A stretch of DNA of 64,000 nucleotides, taken from positions 1-64,000 of the forward strand of contig NZ_FNPF01000016.1 in assembly GCF_900107235.1 (NCBI RefSeq). Direction: 5' to 3'. The translations under genes and the position numbers were made by a program. The first letter of the stretch is position 1, and each line of letters begins with the position of its first letter. Shown here piece by piece: positions 16,573 through 25,733 of this stretch. Under the pieces are notes generated by a model. That model saw nothing but the letters and a program-made list of their open reading frames with translations. It was not told the origin of the DNA and did not search any database. Source of the stretch: Citreimonas salinaria. Its GTDB lineage: Bacteria; Pseudomonadota; Alphaproteobacteria; Rhodobacterales; Rhodobacteraceae.

Positions 16573-17220
16573 CTAGAACGGCGCGGGCGCGCGGAACGTC
16601 ATCCCGTGCCCCGAAATCGGGTGGTTGAGGCGCAGTTCCAGCGCGTGCAGCATCAGGCGCGGATACTCGGCGCAGCTTTCGGGCGCATAGAACGGATCGC
16701 CGAGGATCGGGTGGCCAAGCGACAGCATGTGGACCCGCAGCTGATGGCTGCGGCCGGTCAGGGGATACAGCTCGACCCGGGTTTCAGTGTCATCCGCGCG
16801 CTTGACGCGCCAGTCGGTGCGCGCGGGCTTGCCGGTGTCAAAGCACACCTTCTGCAGCGGACGGTTCGGCCAGTCGACGATCAGCGGCAGGTCGACCGTG
16901 CCGCGCGCAGGCTCGAGTCGTCCCGCAAGGCGCGCCAGGTAGATCTTGCGGACCTTGCGCGCCTCGAAGGCCTGGTTCACCCGCTTCTGCGCGGTTTCCG
17001 TCAGCGCGAAGATCATCACGCCCGACGTGTCGCGGTCCAGCCGGTGGACCAGCCGCACGGTCGGGAAAGCCTTCTCCAGCCGCGTCAGAAGGCAATCCGC
17101 CAGATGGTCGCCCTTGCCCGGCACCGACAGCAGCCCGGCGGGCTTGTCGACGACCAGAATGTCGGTGTCCTCGTGCAGGACGGGAATGCTGCCGCGGGGC
17201 GGATCGTAGATGGTGTTCAT
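16573..17220 (-). CDS. rluA: RluA-family pseudouridine synthase
   Basis: 215 residues, close to E. coli RluA (219) and shorter than RluC/RluD, with no S4 domain. The catalytic motif is HRLDRDTSG with Asp62 as nucleophile; GRSHQLRVHM and GHPILGD are further family motifs. RluA modifies U746 of 23S rRNA and U32 of some tRNAs; the exact target here is inferred from length. An upstream in-frame ATG at 17229 would add three residues. It is near the end of a minus-strand run beginning at rsmE. Confidence 0.88.
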   Translation of the reverse strand: MNTIYDPPRGSIPVLHEDTDILVVDKPAGLLSVPGKGDHLADCLLTRLEKAFPTVRLVHRLDRDTSGVMIFALTETAQKRVNQAFEARKVRKIYLARLAGRLEPARGTVDLPLIVDWPNRPLQKVCFDTGKPARTDWRVKRADDTETRVELYPLTGRSHQLRVHMLSLGHPILGDPFYAPESCAEYPRLMLHALELRLNHPISGHGMTFRAPAPF

Positions 17221-17261
17221 GCGCCCCATGTGGCAGGCGCGCGGGGGATGGGCAAGCGGGG

Positions 17262-17873
17262 CTAGTCCCAGACCAGCCGCAGCGCCAGCCCGGCGAACAC
17301 CAATGCCGATACCCGGTTGAGCAGTTGCCCGTGCCGGTGCAGTGCGCCCGCCGCCGCGCCGGCGGCGGCGCCGTAGATCGCGGTGACGACGAAGCCGCTT
17401 GCCGCGAGCGCGACTCCCAGCGCGGCCAGTTGTGGCGCGACGGGTCCGGCCGAGGCATCGGCGAACTGCGGCAGCAGCGCCGCCACGAACAGCCCGACCT
17501 TGGAGTTCAGCGCATTGGTCAGCACGCCGCGCCAGAAGACGCGGGCCGTGCCCTCGGGCGCGCGCTGCGGATCGGCGGGCGGTGTGCGCCACGCGTGGAA
17601 GGCCAGCCACAGAAGATAGGCCGCGCCGGCCCAGCGGATCACGTCCAGCGCGCCGGGATTCGCGGCGAGGATCGCGGCCAGCCCGACCACCGCCAGCGTG
17701 ACGTGGCCTAATATCCCCAGCGCCACCCCGCCGGCCGCCGCGATACCCGCGCGCCAGCCGCCGCGCGCGCCGCAGGCGATGGCGAAAAGTACGTCCGCCC
17801 CCGGAGTCAGGTTCAGCACCAGCGCCGCGGCCATGAAGGCCGCCCAAGTGCCCGGATCGATCCCCGCGATCAC
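17262..17873 (-). CDS. LysE/RhtB-family amino-acid exporter, second of a tandem pair
   Basis: 203 residues from a GTG start overlapping the stop of the upstream paralogue (GTGA, 17870-17873). About six membrane helices are visible, with the family start TWAAFMAAALVLNLTPGADV (NLTPGADVLF is the LysE signature) and a TNALNSKVGLFV loop. LysE proteins export amino acids or related small molecules; the substrate cannot be told from sequence. Tight coupling to a second LysE suggests joint expression, possibly as a hetero-pair. Confidence 0.85.
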   Translation of the reverse strand: MIAGIDPGTWAAFMAAALVLNLTPGADVLFAIACGARGGWRAGIAAAGGVALGILGHVTLAVVGLAAILAANPGALDVIRWAGAAYLLWLAFHAWRTPPADPQRAPEGTARVFWRGVLTNALNSKVGLFVAALLPQFADASAGPVAPQLAALGVALAASGFVVTAIYGAAAGAAAGALHRHGQLLNRVSALVFAGLALRLVWD

Positions 17874-18490
17874 GGCAGCCCCCGCAGCGCCGCTGCCGCC
17901 AGAGCGGCTCCGTACAGGATGAAGCACGCCGCCAGACCCTTGCGCACCGCGACATTGGCCACCGCCGACAGAGCCGCGCGGCCCAGACCTGCGCCCAGCG
18001 CCGTATAGCCCGCGTAGCTGGCGAAGGTGATGCCCAGTGCGGTTGGCACGATCGCCCACATCTGCTGGCCGATCGACACATTCGGCGACACGAACTGAGA
18101 GAAGGCGGCCAGGTAACCTGCCACCGATTTCGGGTTGATCGTGGCCACCAGGAAAGCATGGCCGTAGATCCGCGCGGGCGCCGCCGCCTCGGCCGTCAGC
18201 GGGCGGCCGGCGCGCCGCCAGGTGCGCACGCCCAGCCACAGAAGCACCGCGGCGCCCGCAATCTGTGCCGCCAGGAACGCAGCCGGAGACGCCTTGATAA
18301 GCGCGGTCACCCCGATCGCGGACAGGAACAGGAACAGCGCCGCCTGCGTCAGGATCGCCGCGACGCCCCACAGCGCGCGAGTAAAGCCGAAGGTCATTCC
18401 GTTGCGGATGCAGTTCACCGCGTTCGGTCCCGGAGAGGTGACGAACACGACCCAGAACCCGGCAAAGGTGGCCCAGGCCTCGACGCTCAT
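17870..18490 (-). CDS. LysE/RhtB-family amino-acid exporter, first of a tandem pair
   Basis: 206 residues, about six membrane helices. The N-terminal signature reads VVFVTSPGPNAVNCIRNGM, in which SPGPNA is the usual LysE/RhtB motif, and ATINPKSVAGYLA matches the mid-protein loop. It is clearly diverged from the downstream copy, so this is an old pair rather than a recent duplication. The start immediately abuts the stop of the upstream membrane-protein gene (0-nt gap). Confidence 0.87.
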   Translation of the reverse strand: MSVEAWATFAGFWVVFVTSPGPNAVNCIRNGMTFGFTRALWGVAAILTQAALFLFLSAIGVTALIKASPAAFLAAQIAGAAVLLWLGVRTWRRAGRPLTAEAAAPARIYGHAFLVATINPKSVAGYLAAFSQFVSPNVSIGQQMWAIVPTALGITFASYAGYTALGAGLGRAALSAVANVAVRKGLAACFILYGAALAAAALRGLP

Positions 18491-19036
18491 CTAGTGCAGG
18501 CGCTTCTGCGTCGCGTCCGACGCGCGCCACACGATGACCGACGCTCCGCCGGGTGCGTTGAGGCTGCGCAGCATGTGCTCGGTCCGCATCCCGGGCAGGC
18601 TGGCGAAGGCGTCGAACAGCGCGTCGGCGCCCTGCGCCGTGACCGGAATCGCCAGCGGCGGCTGGTCGGGACGGTCGAGGATCCAGTGCGCGGGCAGACC
18701 TGTCGGGTCCAGCCGCAATGCGCGCAGCGTCTCCAGATCGGCGGTGCCGCCATCGAGCGGGCCCATGTAGGCGATGCGACCCTCGAGCACGCGCACCACG
18801 CCCGGACCGTCTTCGGCGGCGCGAAAACGCGCGCGCTGGATTCCCGCCACCGCCAGCGCCACCCCCGCCGTGGCGACGATCCAGCCGATCCAGACCATCA
18901 GCCCGAAGGAAAACACCACCCAGTAGAGCCCCAGCGCGATGACCGCGCCGCCGATCAGCGTCTCGCGCCAGCGCCGCAGCAGGGCCGTGGCCTCGGGACG
19001 CAGCGCCGGGCGCATCGACTGGCGTCGCTGGGTCAT
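18491..19036 (-). CDS. Membrane protein of unknown function
   Basis: 181 residues. Two consecutive membrane helices (about 28-47 and 49-68, GGAVIALGLYWVVFSFGLMV and WIGWIVATAGVALAVAGI) are followed by a soluble domain of about 110 residues with VRVLEGRIAYMGPLDGG and an Arg/Lys-rich end. I do not recognise a named family. It overlaps rsmE by 4 nt (ATGA) and abuts the LysE pair, so it belongs to the rsmE transcription unit. Confidence 0.75.
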   Translation of the reverse strand: MTQRRQSMRPALRPEATALLRRWRETLIGGAVIALGLYWVVFSFGLMVWIGWIVATAGVALAVAGIQRARFRAAEDGPGVVRVLEGRIAYMGPLDGGTADLETLRALRLDPTGLPAHWILDRPDQPPLAIPVTAQGADALFDAFASLPGMRTEHMLRSLNAPGGASVIVWRASDATQKRLH

Positions 19037-19752
19037 CGCCAATCGCCCAGCGCGGCCTGCCACAGCGTCATCGCCGCGACGGCCGCGGTGTCCGCACGCA
19101 GCACCCGCGGGCCCAGCGAGACCGGACGCGCCAGCGCCATGCCCGCCAGGCGCGCCCGCTCGGCAGCGGAAAAACCACCCTCGGGGCCGATCAGGATGGC
19201 CCAAGGGCCCTCGGGCGCGCCAGACAGCGCGGTGGCGGGCCCGGCGCGCGTCTCGTCGCAGAACATCAGGTGGCGGTCCGCGGGCCAGTCGGCCAGCAGC
19301 CGGTCGAGACGGACCAGATCGGCGACCTCGGGCACGAAGGTGGCGCCGCACTGCTCGGCCGCCTCGACGGCGTTGGCCTGGTGGCGGTCCTGCCGGAAGC
19401 GCTCGGAATTGGTGAACTCGGTCGCCACGGGCTGGATGCGGCGCACGCCCAACTCGACCGCCTTCTCGACGATGAAATCGGTGCGCGCCTTCTTCACCGG
19501 GGCGAAGCACAGCCACAGGTCGGGCGGTTCGCCTTGCGCGACGGCCTGCGTCATGCAGTTCAGCAGGCCGCCCTTCTTGCCCGTCTCGGCCACCACGGCG
19601 CGCCATTCGCCGTCGGCGCCGTTGAACAGCGCGACCTCGGCGCCCGGCTCCAGCCGCATCACCCCGAACAGGTAATGCGCCTGCTCGCGCGTCAGCGGCA
19701 CCGGTTGTCCCTGCCCCAGCGGGTGGGTTACGAAAAGGCGAACCAGACTCAT
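19033..19752 (-). CDS. rsmE: 16S rRNA (uracil(1498)-N3)-methyltransferase
   Basis: 239 residues, SPOUT-class fold. A small N-terminal PUA-like domain (VRLFVTHPLGQGQPV, then REQAHYLFGVMR) leads into the knot domain, with ILIGPEGGFSAAE and LGPRVLRADTA near the end as SAM-binding loops. It methylates U1498 at N3. Start choice is uncertain: MSLVRLF (19752) fits the family better than MLRLMSL (19764), and neither has a good ribosome site. It is divergent from ubiA, whose ATG begins at 19765. Confidence 0.93.
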   Translation of the reverse strand: MSLVRLFVTHPLGQGQPVPLTREQAHYLFGVMRLEPGAEVALFNGADGEWRAVVAETGKKGGLLNCMTQAVAQGEPPDLWLCFAPVKKARTDFIVEKAVELGVRRIQPVATEFTNSERFRQDRHQANAVEAAEQCGATFVPEVADLVRLDRLLADWPADRHLMFCDETRAGPATALSGAPEGPWAILIGPEGGFSAAERARLAGMALARPVSLGPRVLRADTAAVAAMTLWQAALGDWR

Positions 19753-19764
19753 GAGGCGCAGCAT

Positions 19765-20730
19765 ATGGGCGGCACGGGCCAGAGACCAGAGGCCGGCGGA
19801 ACGGTCGCCGACGCGGTGCGGGGCAACTGGGTGGACGCCTGGGCGCCGGAGGCGCTGCGCCCCTACCTGCGGCTGAGCCGCCTCGACCGGCCGATCGGCA
19901 CTTGGCTGCTGCTGCTGCCGTGCTGGTGGGGCCTGCTACTGGCGATGCTGGCGTCCGGACAGGCGCGGTGGTTCGATCTCTGGATCTTCGCCGGCTGCGG
20001 GATGGGCGCGATCCTGATGCGCGGCGCGGGCTGTACCTGGAACGACATCACCGACCGTCACATCGACGGCAGCGTGGCGCGCACCGCATCGCGCCCCATC
20101 CCGTCGGGACGGGTCAGCGCGAAGCAAGCGCTGGCCTGGGCGGTGTTCCAGTGCCTCGTGGCTTTCCTGATCCTGATCACCTTCCCGCCCGCGGCGATCG
20201 CGCTGGGCATCCTCGCGCTGGTGCCTGTGGCGACCTATCCCTTCGCCAAGCGCTTCACCTGGTGGCCGCAGATCTTCCTTGGCCTCGCCTTCAACTGGGG
20301 CGCGCTGCTGGCCTGGACCGCGCATACCGGCAGCCTCGGCTGGCCGGCCGTGGTCCTGTACGTGGCCGGCATGGCCTGGACGCTGTTCTACGACACGATC
20401 TACGCCCACCAGGACAAGGAGGACGACGCCCTGATCGGCGTGAAATCCACCGCCCGCCTGTTCGGAGAGGACACGCCCGAGTGGCTGGCACGATTCCTTG
20501 TCGCCTCGGTCGCGCTGATGGCGCTGGCGGTGATCCTGGCCGTGCCCGCGCCCGAGCTTCTGGCGATGGTGATCGCGCTGGCCGCGCCCTGGGCTATGGG
20601 CTGGCACATGCTGTGGCAACTGCGGCGCCTGAAGATGGACGACCACGACCGGCTGCTGTCGCTGTTCCGGTCCAACCGCGATGCGGGCCTGCTGCCTGTG
20701 CTGATTTTCGCCGGTGCCCTGCTGGCCTGA
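19765..20730 (+). CDS. ubiA: 4-hydroxybenzoate octaprenyltransferase
   Basis: 321 residues, integral membrane prenyltransferase with about eight or nine helices. The two Asp-rich substrate/Mg2+ motifs are NDITDRHID (93-101) and YDTIYAHQDKEDD (209-221). It transfers the polyprenyl tail to 4-hydroxybenzoate, the membrane-committing step of ubiquinone synthesis. GAGG sits 8 nt before the ATG. It is divergent from rsmE and followed, 62 nt later, by the OmpA-like gene. Confidence 0.95.
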   Translation: MGGTGQRPEAGGTVADAVRGNWVDAWAPEALRPYLRLSRLDRPIGTWLLLLPCWWGLLLAMLASGQARWFDLWIFAGCGMGAILMRGAGCTWNDITDRHIDGSVARTASRPIPSGRVSAKQALAWAVFQCLVAFLILITFPPAAIALGILALVPVATYPFAKRFTWWPQIFLGLAFNWGALLAWTAHTGSLGWPAVVLYVAGMAWTLFYDTIYAHQDKEDDALIGVKSTARLFGEDTPEWLARFLVASVALMALAVILAVPAPELLAMVIALAAPWAMGWHMLWQLRRLKMDDHDRLLSLFRSNRDAGLLPVLIFAGALLA

Positions 20731-20792
20731 TTGCGCCACGGGCGGCAGGGCATTATCTGTCGGCCCATCCGGGACAATCTGACGGGACTACG

Positions 20793-22745
20793 ATGCGCCT
20801 CTCCTCCATCGCGATCACGGCCGCGATTTTCGCCGCGGCTGGCGGTTTGTCCTACGTGTCGGCCCACCTTTCCGTGGCCCAGATCGAGGCGCACACCCGC
20901 ACCACGCTGCAGCAGACCTTCCGCACCGAGGGGCTGACCTGGGCCGAGATCGACACGGATGGGCTGCAGGTCCACCTGTTTGGCACCGCCCCGGACGAGG
21001 CGACGCGCTTCGCAGCACTCGCCAGCGCCGGGCGCGTGGTCGACACCGCACGGCTGATCGACCAGATGCTGATCGCCGATTCCACCGCGGACGAGGCGCC
21101 GGATTTTTCCGTAGACATCCTGCGCAACGAGGCCGGCCTGTCCGTGATCGGGCTGATCCCCACCGTGACCGACCGCAACGCGTTGATCGCGCGCCTGACC
21201 AAGGCGGCCGGCGACGCGGCGGCCGGCGGCATGGTGACCGACCTTCTGGAAAGCGCCGATTTCCCCGCCCCGGCGGGCTGGGACTCGGCGCTGCGGTTCG
21301 CGACGCAGGCGCTCGACGACCTTCCGCGCTCGCAGATCTCTGTCACGCCCGAGAGGGTCACGATCAAGGCGATCGCTGAAAGCGAACAGGCGCGCCGCGC
21401 GCTCGAAGCCGAGCTGGAGCGCCAGGTGCCCGAGGGACTGGAGCTTGCGCTTGACGTGACCGCGCCGCGGCCGGTGATCTCGCCGTTCGTGCTTCGCTTC
21501 GCGCTGGACGATACCGGCGCGCGGATGCCCGCCTGCTCGGCCGACACCGAAGCTGCCCGCGACCGGATCCTGCGCGCCGCCGAGGCCGTGGGCCTCGAGG
21601 GTGACGCCGAGTGCCCGTTGGGTCTGGGCGTGCCCACCAGCGACTGGAGCGACGCGGCCGTGGCCGGCATCCAGGCGGTCGGCGCGCTCGGCGGCGGGCA
21701 GGTTGCCATCTCGAACGCCGACATCCGCCTTGTCGCCCCCCAAGGCACCCCGCGCGACAAGTTCGACCGCGCGGTGGGCGTGCTGGAATCCGGCCTGCCC
21801 GAGATCTTCGTGCTGCAGACCGACCTGCCCGAGCCGCCGGAGGCACTTAACGAGGGTCCTGTCGCGGCGCCCGATTTCGTCGCCACGCGCAGTCCCGAGG
21901 GCGCGGTGCAGCTGCGCGGCCGGTTGGCCGACGCGCGCGCCCGCCAGACCGTGGAAAGCTTCGCCAAGGCGCAGTTCGGCTCGACCAGCGTTCACATGGC
22001 CGCGCGCGAGGATGAGTCCGTGCCCGAGGACTGGTCGGTGCGCGCGCTGGCGGCTATCGAGGCGCTGGCCATGCTTTCCAACGGCTCGGCCACCGTGACG
22101 CCGGACAGCGTCTCCGTGTCGGGTCGCACCGGCCGCCCCGAGGCCAGCACCGACATCGCGGCGCTGCTGGCCGACAAGCTGGGCGACGGGACCGAACTCG
22201 AGATCGAGGTGACCTATGTCGAGCAGCTCGATCCCGCGCGCGGCCTGCCCTCGCCCGAGGAGTGCCAGAGCCTGATCGGCGAGATCATCGGCGACCGCAA
22301 GATCACGTTCGAGCCGGGCTCGGCGCGGCTGGACGCCTCGGCCGAGGACATCCTGGACGAGCTGGCCGAGCTGCTGAAGCAATGCGGCGACATCCCGCTG
22401 GAGATCGCCGGGCACACCGACAGCCAGGGCCGCGAGGAGATGAACCAGGAGCTGTCCCGCGACCGCGCGCAATCGGTCCGCGACGGTCTGCGCGAGCGGC
22501 TGGTCCCGGTGCGCGCCTACACCGCCGTCGGCTACGGCGAGACGCGCCCCATCGCCGACAACGACACCGAGGAAGGCCGCGAGGCCAACCGCCGGATCGA
22601 ATTCACCCTGATCCCGTCCGACGCGATCGCCGACGAGGCCGAGACGGAGGAACAATCAGAACGGGCGCTTGACGCTGAGCCTTCTGCCGACGAGAAACCG
22701 ACCCAGGACGAGTCGGCGGGGGCAGAAGGCGCAGAAGATGAATAG
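20793..22745 (+). CDS. OmpA-family protein with BON-like repeats
   Basis: 650 residues. N-terminal membrane or signal segment (1-24, SSIAITAAIFAAAGGLSYVS). A long middle (about 35-480) contains diverged alpha/beta repeats resembling BON domains. A C-terminal OmpA-like peptidoglycan-binding domain (about 510-620) has ITFEPGSARLDASA, GHTDSQG and the NxxLSxxRA-like NQELSRDRAQSV. The tail (about 622-650) is acidic. Probably anchored in the inner membrane or periplasm and tied to peptidoglycan. The next gene overlaps by 8 nt and encodes a membrane coiled-coil protein, a likely partner. Confidence 0.9.
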   Translation: MRLSSIAITAAIFAAAGGLSYVSAHLSVAQIEAHTRTTLQQTFRTEGLTWAEIDTDGLQVHLFGTAPDEATRFAALASAGRVVDTARLIDQMLIADSTADEAPDFSVDILRNEAGLSVIGLIPTVTDRNALIARLTKAAGDAAAGGMVTDLLESADFPAPAGWDSALRFATQALDDLPRSQISVTPERVTIKAIAESEQARRALEAELERQVPEGLELALDVTAPRPVISPFVLRFALDDTGARMPACSADTEAARDRILRAAEAVGLEGDAECPLGLGVPTSDWSDAAVAGIQAVGALGGGQVAISNADIRLVAPQGTPRDKFDRAVGVLESGLPEIFVLQTDLPEPPEALNEGPVAAPDFVATRSPEGAVQLRGRLADARARQTVESFAKAQFGSTSVHMAAREDESVPEDWSVRALAAIEALAMLSNGSATVTPDSVSVSGRTGRPEASTDIAALLADKLGDGTELEIEVTYVEQLDPARGLPSPEECQSLIGEIIGDRKITFEPGSARLDASAEDILDELAELLKQCGDIPLEIAGHTDSQGREEMNQELSRDRAQSVRDGLRERLVPVRAYTAVGYGETRPIADNDTEEGREANRRIEFTLIPSDAIADEAETEEQSERALDAEPSADEKPTQDESAGAEGAEDE

Positions 22746-23064
22746 AACCGAGTTCATAGCCGCAACGGCCGCCATTCTGTTCGTGTCGTTCTGCCTGGGC
22801 TGGTTCGCCCATTGGTTGATTCATCGCTTCGGCAAGGTCCGTCATGGCGACGTCGACGAACTCGAGCGTATGGGCCGTGAATTGCACGAGGCCGAAGAGA
22901 CGCGCGACCAGGCGATCACCTACCTGCAGCAGCGCGAGGCCGAGCTGACCAACCAGCTGGCCCAGACCGAGGCCGAGCTGTCGGCCGCGATGGAAGGCCT
23001 GCGCGAGGCTCGCGCCGAGGCCGAGCACATGCGTGATTATATCGAGAGGCAGCGCGAGGCCTGA
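22738..23064 (+). CDS. Small membrane protein with coiled coil
   Basis: 108 residues. One membrane helix (about 6-27, FIAATAAILFVSFCLGWFAHWL) then a charged coiled coil (about 40-108) with heptad-like Leu/Ala spacing (ERMGRELHEAEETRDQAITY). No named family is recognised; it is a common neighbour of this OmpA-type gene in Rhodobacterales. The 8-nt overlap with the OmpA-like gene means coupled translation, and a periplasmic or cytoplasmic coiled coil could tether that protein. Confidence 0.8.
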   Translation: MNRTEFIAATAAILFVSFCLGWFAHWLIHRFGKVRHGDVDELERMGRELHEAEETRDQAITYLQQREAELTNQLAQTEAELSAAMEGLREARAEAEHMRDYIERQREA

Positions 23065-23209
23065 CCATCGCGCCCCACGGCGTCCCGACCAGGCCGATCC
23101 GCCACCCGATAGGCAACGCCCTTCATGGATTTATGACAGCAAGCCTGGCGTCCGGCGTTCCTTTCGCCGCGCCGGCGCGCTATGAGCGCCGGGAACAGCG
23201 AGGTGGTCG

Positions 23210-23869
23210 ATGGCATTCGTTACTCTGGTGCGGCACGGACAGGCCAACGGCGCGGCGCGCGACGAGTTGGGTTACGACCGGCTCAGCGAACTGGGCTGGC
23301 AACAGGCGCGCTGGCTGGGCGCGCATTTCCGCGATGCCGGAGAGGTCTTCGCCCGCGTCTATTCCGGCACCCTGCGCCGCCATGTCGAAACCGCGCAGGC
23401 GATCGACGCCGATTGCGGCGCGCCCGTGATGCAGGACGAACGCCTGAACGAGCTGGAATATTTCGCCATGGCGCAGGCCTTTGAGGACCAGCACGGCGTG
23501 CCCATGCCCGGTGACCGCGAAGCATTCGTGGCCCACCTGCCGCAGCTCTTCACCGCCTGGCGCGAGGGCCGCATCGAAGGCGTGAGCGAGACCTTCCATG
23601 CGTTCGAGACGCGCGTGGGCGACGCGCTGCGCGAGATCGCCGAAGGCCAGGGGCGTGCGCTGGTGGTGACCTCGGGCGGCTTGATCGGGATGGCGATGCG
23701 CATCGTTCTGGGCCTCGACATGCGGGCGCTGGCGCATATGTGCCTCGCGATCGAGAACACCTCGGTCCACCGCCTGCAGCCGCTGCCAACCGGGCTCGCG
23801 ATGACGCAGTTCAACGCGCTCCCGCATCTCGACATGCCGGCGCGCGCCCGCATGCGCAGCCACCTGTGA
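23210..23869 (+). CDS. Histidine phosphatase family protein
   Basis: 219 residues, phosphoglycerate-mutase-like fold. The catalytic RHG is at 8-10 (VTLVRHGQANGA). GTLRRHVETAQAI gives the second conserved Arg, NELEYF the proton-donor region, and VVTSGGLIGM replaces the usual SHGG loop near residue 150, so the second catalytic His is not obvious. Substrate unknown. GAGGTGG lies before the start. It ends 10 nt before the saccharopine dehydrogenase gene and is probably co-transcribed with it. Confidence 0.86.
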   Translation: MAFVTLVRHGQANGAARDELGYDRLSELGWQQARWLGAHFRDAGEVFARVYSGTLRRHVETAQAIDADCGAPVMQDERLNELEYFAMAQAFEDQHGVPMPGDREAFVAHLPQLFTAWREGRIEGVSETFHAFETRVGDALREIAEGQGRALVVTSGGLIGMAMRIVLGLDMRALAHMCLAIENTSVHRLQPLPTGLAMTQFNALPHLDMPARARMRSHL

Positions 23870-23879
23870 GAGGGCGTTC

Positions 23880-24938
23880 ATGACGCATCTTTGGATCCGT
23901 GCTGAAAGCCGCGCCGACGAGCGCCGGGTCGGGATCATGCCTGACGGCGTGGCGCGTCTTCTCGCGAAGGGCATCGCCGTGACGGTCGAGGAAAGCGCGA
24001 CCCGCGTCATCCCGGCCGACGCCTTCAGACGGGCCGGCGCCACCGTCGCGCCGCAGGGATCATGGCCGCAGGCCCCCGACGACGCGATAATCTTCGGCCT
24101 GAAGGAGTTGCCCGATGACGGAACGCCCCTGCGCCACCGGCACGTGATGTTCGGCCACGCCTTCAAGGGCCAAGGCGCGGGCCGCCGCCTGCTGGCGCGG
24201 TTCCGCGCGGGTGGCGGCGCGCTCTACGATCTGGAATACCTAGTGGACGAGACCGGCCGCCGCGTCGCCGCCTTCGGCTACTGGGCGGGCTACGCGGGCG
24301 CGGCCGTCTCGGCGCTGGCCTGGGCGGCGCAGACGAAGGGGCGGATCTGCCCGCCGGTGACCACCTGGCCCAGCGCCGACGCGATGCTGTCGGAATGCCG
24401 CGTTGCCTTGTCCGAGGCGCCACGCCCCGAGGCGCTGGTGATCGGTGCGCTCGGCCGCGTCGGCACCGGCGCCCGCGAGCTGTGCGGCGCGCTCGACATC
24501 CCCGTAACCGGATGGGACATCGCCGAAACCGCGCATGGCGGGCCTTTCCCCGAGGGGCTGGACCACGGTCTGTTCCTCAACTGCATCCTGGCCGCTCCCG
24601 GCGTGCCAGCATTCGTGCCGCGCGACGCCGGCACCCGTGAGCGCGCCCTTCGGGTGATCGGCGACATCGCCTGCGACCCCGACAGCGCGTACAACCCCGT
24701 TCCGGTCTACGACCACGCCACCAGCTGGGCGGCGCCGGTGGTGCGGGTTCACGACGCGCCGCCGCTCGACGTGATGGCGATCGACAACCTGCCCTCGCTG
24801 CTGCCGCGCGAAAGCTCGGAGGATTTCGCGGCGCAGCTGCTGCCGCACCTGTCGGATCTGGACCGGATCGACGCCGGTGTCTGGGGCCGGGCGCGCGAGA
24901 CGTTCGAGAAACACAAGGCGCAAGGGGCCGCGGACTGA
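23880..24938 (+). CDS. Saccharopine dehydrogenase (NAD+, L-lysine-forming) type
   Basis: 352 residues, matching the single-domain LYS1 type. The AlaDH/PNT-like N-terminus is LWIRAESRADERRVGIMP; FGLKELPDDGTPLRHRHVMFGHAFKGQG (about 61-88) is the saccharopine-dehydrogenase hallmark; ALVIGALGRVGTGA is the NAD-binding Rossmann loop (about 184). The enzyme interconverts saccharopine with lysine and 2-oxoglutarate. In fungi it ends lysine synthesis; in bacteria that make lysine through diaminopimelate it more likely takes part in lysine breakdown. No partner reductase gene is nearby. Confidence 0.87.
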   Translation: MTHLWIRAESRADERRVGIMPDGVARLLAKGIAVTVEESATRVIPADAFRRAGATVAPQGSWPQAPDDAIIFGLKELPDDGTPLRHRHVMFGHAFKGQGAGRRLLARFRAGGGALYDLEYLVDETGRRVAAFGYWAGYAGAAVSALAWAAQTKGRICPPVTTWPSADAMLSECRVALSEAPRPEALVIGALGRVGTGARELCGALDIPVTGWDIAETAHGGPFPEGLDHGLFLNCILAAPGVPAFVPRDAGTRERALRVIGDIACDPDSAYNPVPVYDHATSWAAPVVRVHDAPPLDVMAIDNLPSLLPRESSEDFAAQLLPHLSDLDRIDAGVWGRARETFEKHKAQGAAD

Positions 24939-24958
24939 CGCCGCGACCGCGGTTCCCG

Positions 24959-25639
24959 TCAGGCGATCGTGGTGGTCAGGCTTCCCAGCCCCTCGATCTC
25001 GACGATGCAGGTCTGGCCGGCCACCATCGGGCCGACGCCGGCGGGCGTGCCCGTCATGATCAGGTCGCCCGGCCGGATCTCCATTGATGCAGACAGGAAG
25101 GCGATGATCGACGGCACCGGCCAGATCATCTCGGACAGGTCGCCCTGCTGGCGTAGTTCACCATCCACGCGCGCGGTTATCGCCCCCTTCGCCGGATGGC
25201 CGACCTGCGTCACCGGGTGCAGCGGCGCGATGGGCGCCGAGGCATCGAACGCCTTCGCCCAGTCCCACGGCCGGCCCATCTTCTTCGCCTGCGCCTGCAG
25301 GTCGCGCCGGGTCAGGTCGTTGCCCACGCCGTAGCCCCAGACGTGATCCAGCGCTGCATCCTCGGCGATGTCGCGCCCGCCCTTGCCGATGGCGACCACC
25401 AGTTCCGCCTCGTGGTGCAGGTCGGCGGTCTGCGGCGGATAGGGGATCGTCGCGCCATCCTCGACCACCACGTCGGCGGGTTTGGTGAAGAAGAACGGCG
25501 GGTCGCGCTCGTCGTTGCCCATCTCGCGCACGTGAGCGAGGTAATTGCGCCCGACGCAGAAGATCCGCCGCACCGGGAACCGGTCGGCGCTGCCGGCGAT
25601 GGCGACGCTGGCGGCGGGAATATCGAAGATGAGAGCCAT
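24959..25639 (-). CDS. Fumarylacetoacetate hydrolase family protein
   Basis: 226 residues, single FAH domain. Typical elements are IFCVGRNYLAHVREMG, FFTKPADVV, the metal-binding HHEAELVVAIGKGG (Glu-x-Glu) and DLIMTGTPAGVGP. Members cleave or decarboxylate beta-diketo acids (acylpyruvase, oxaloacetate decarboxylase or homoprotocatechuate pathway enzymes); the substrate is not determined. AGGAAGGA precedes the ATG. It is the last gene of a minus-strand set with a flavin-dependent 2-hydroxyacid oxidase and a SRPBCC protein, which fits small carboxylic-acid catabolism. Confidence 0.9.
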   Translation of the reverse strand: MALIFDIPAASVAIAGSADRFPVRRIFCVGRNYLAHVREMGNDERDPPFFFTKPADVVVEDGATIPYPPQTADLHHEAELVVAIGKGGRDIAEDAALDHVWGYGVGNDLTRRDLQAQAKKMGRPWDWAKAFDASAPIAPLHPVTQVGHPAKGAITARVDGELRQQGDLSEMIWPVPSIIAFLSASMEIRPGDLIMTGTPAGVGPMVAGQTCIVEIEGLGSLTTTIA

Positions 25640-25733
25640 GGCCGATCCTTCCTGTTGTTCTTCGTGCCAGACATAGCGGCATGGGAGAGGGAAAGACCAG
25701 ATGCCGCGAGATCGTCACCGCGATGGCGCGGCC

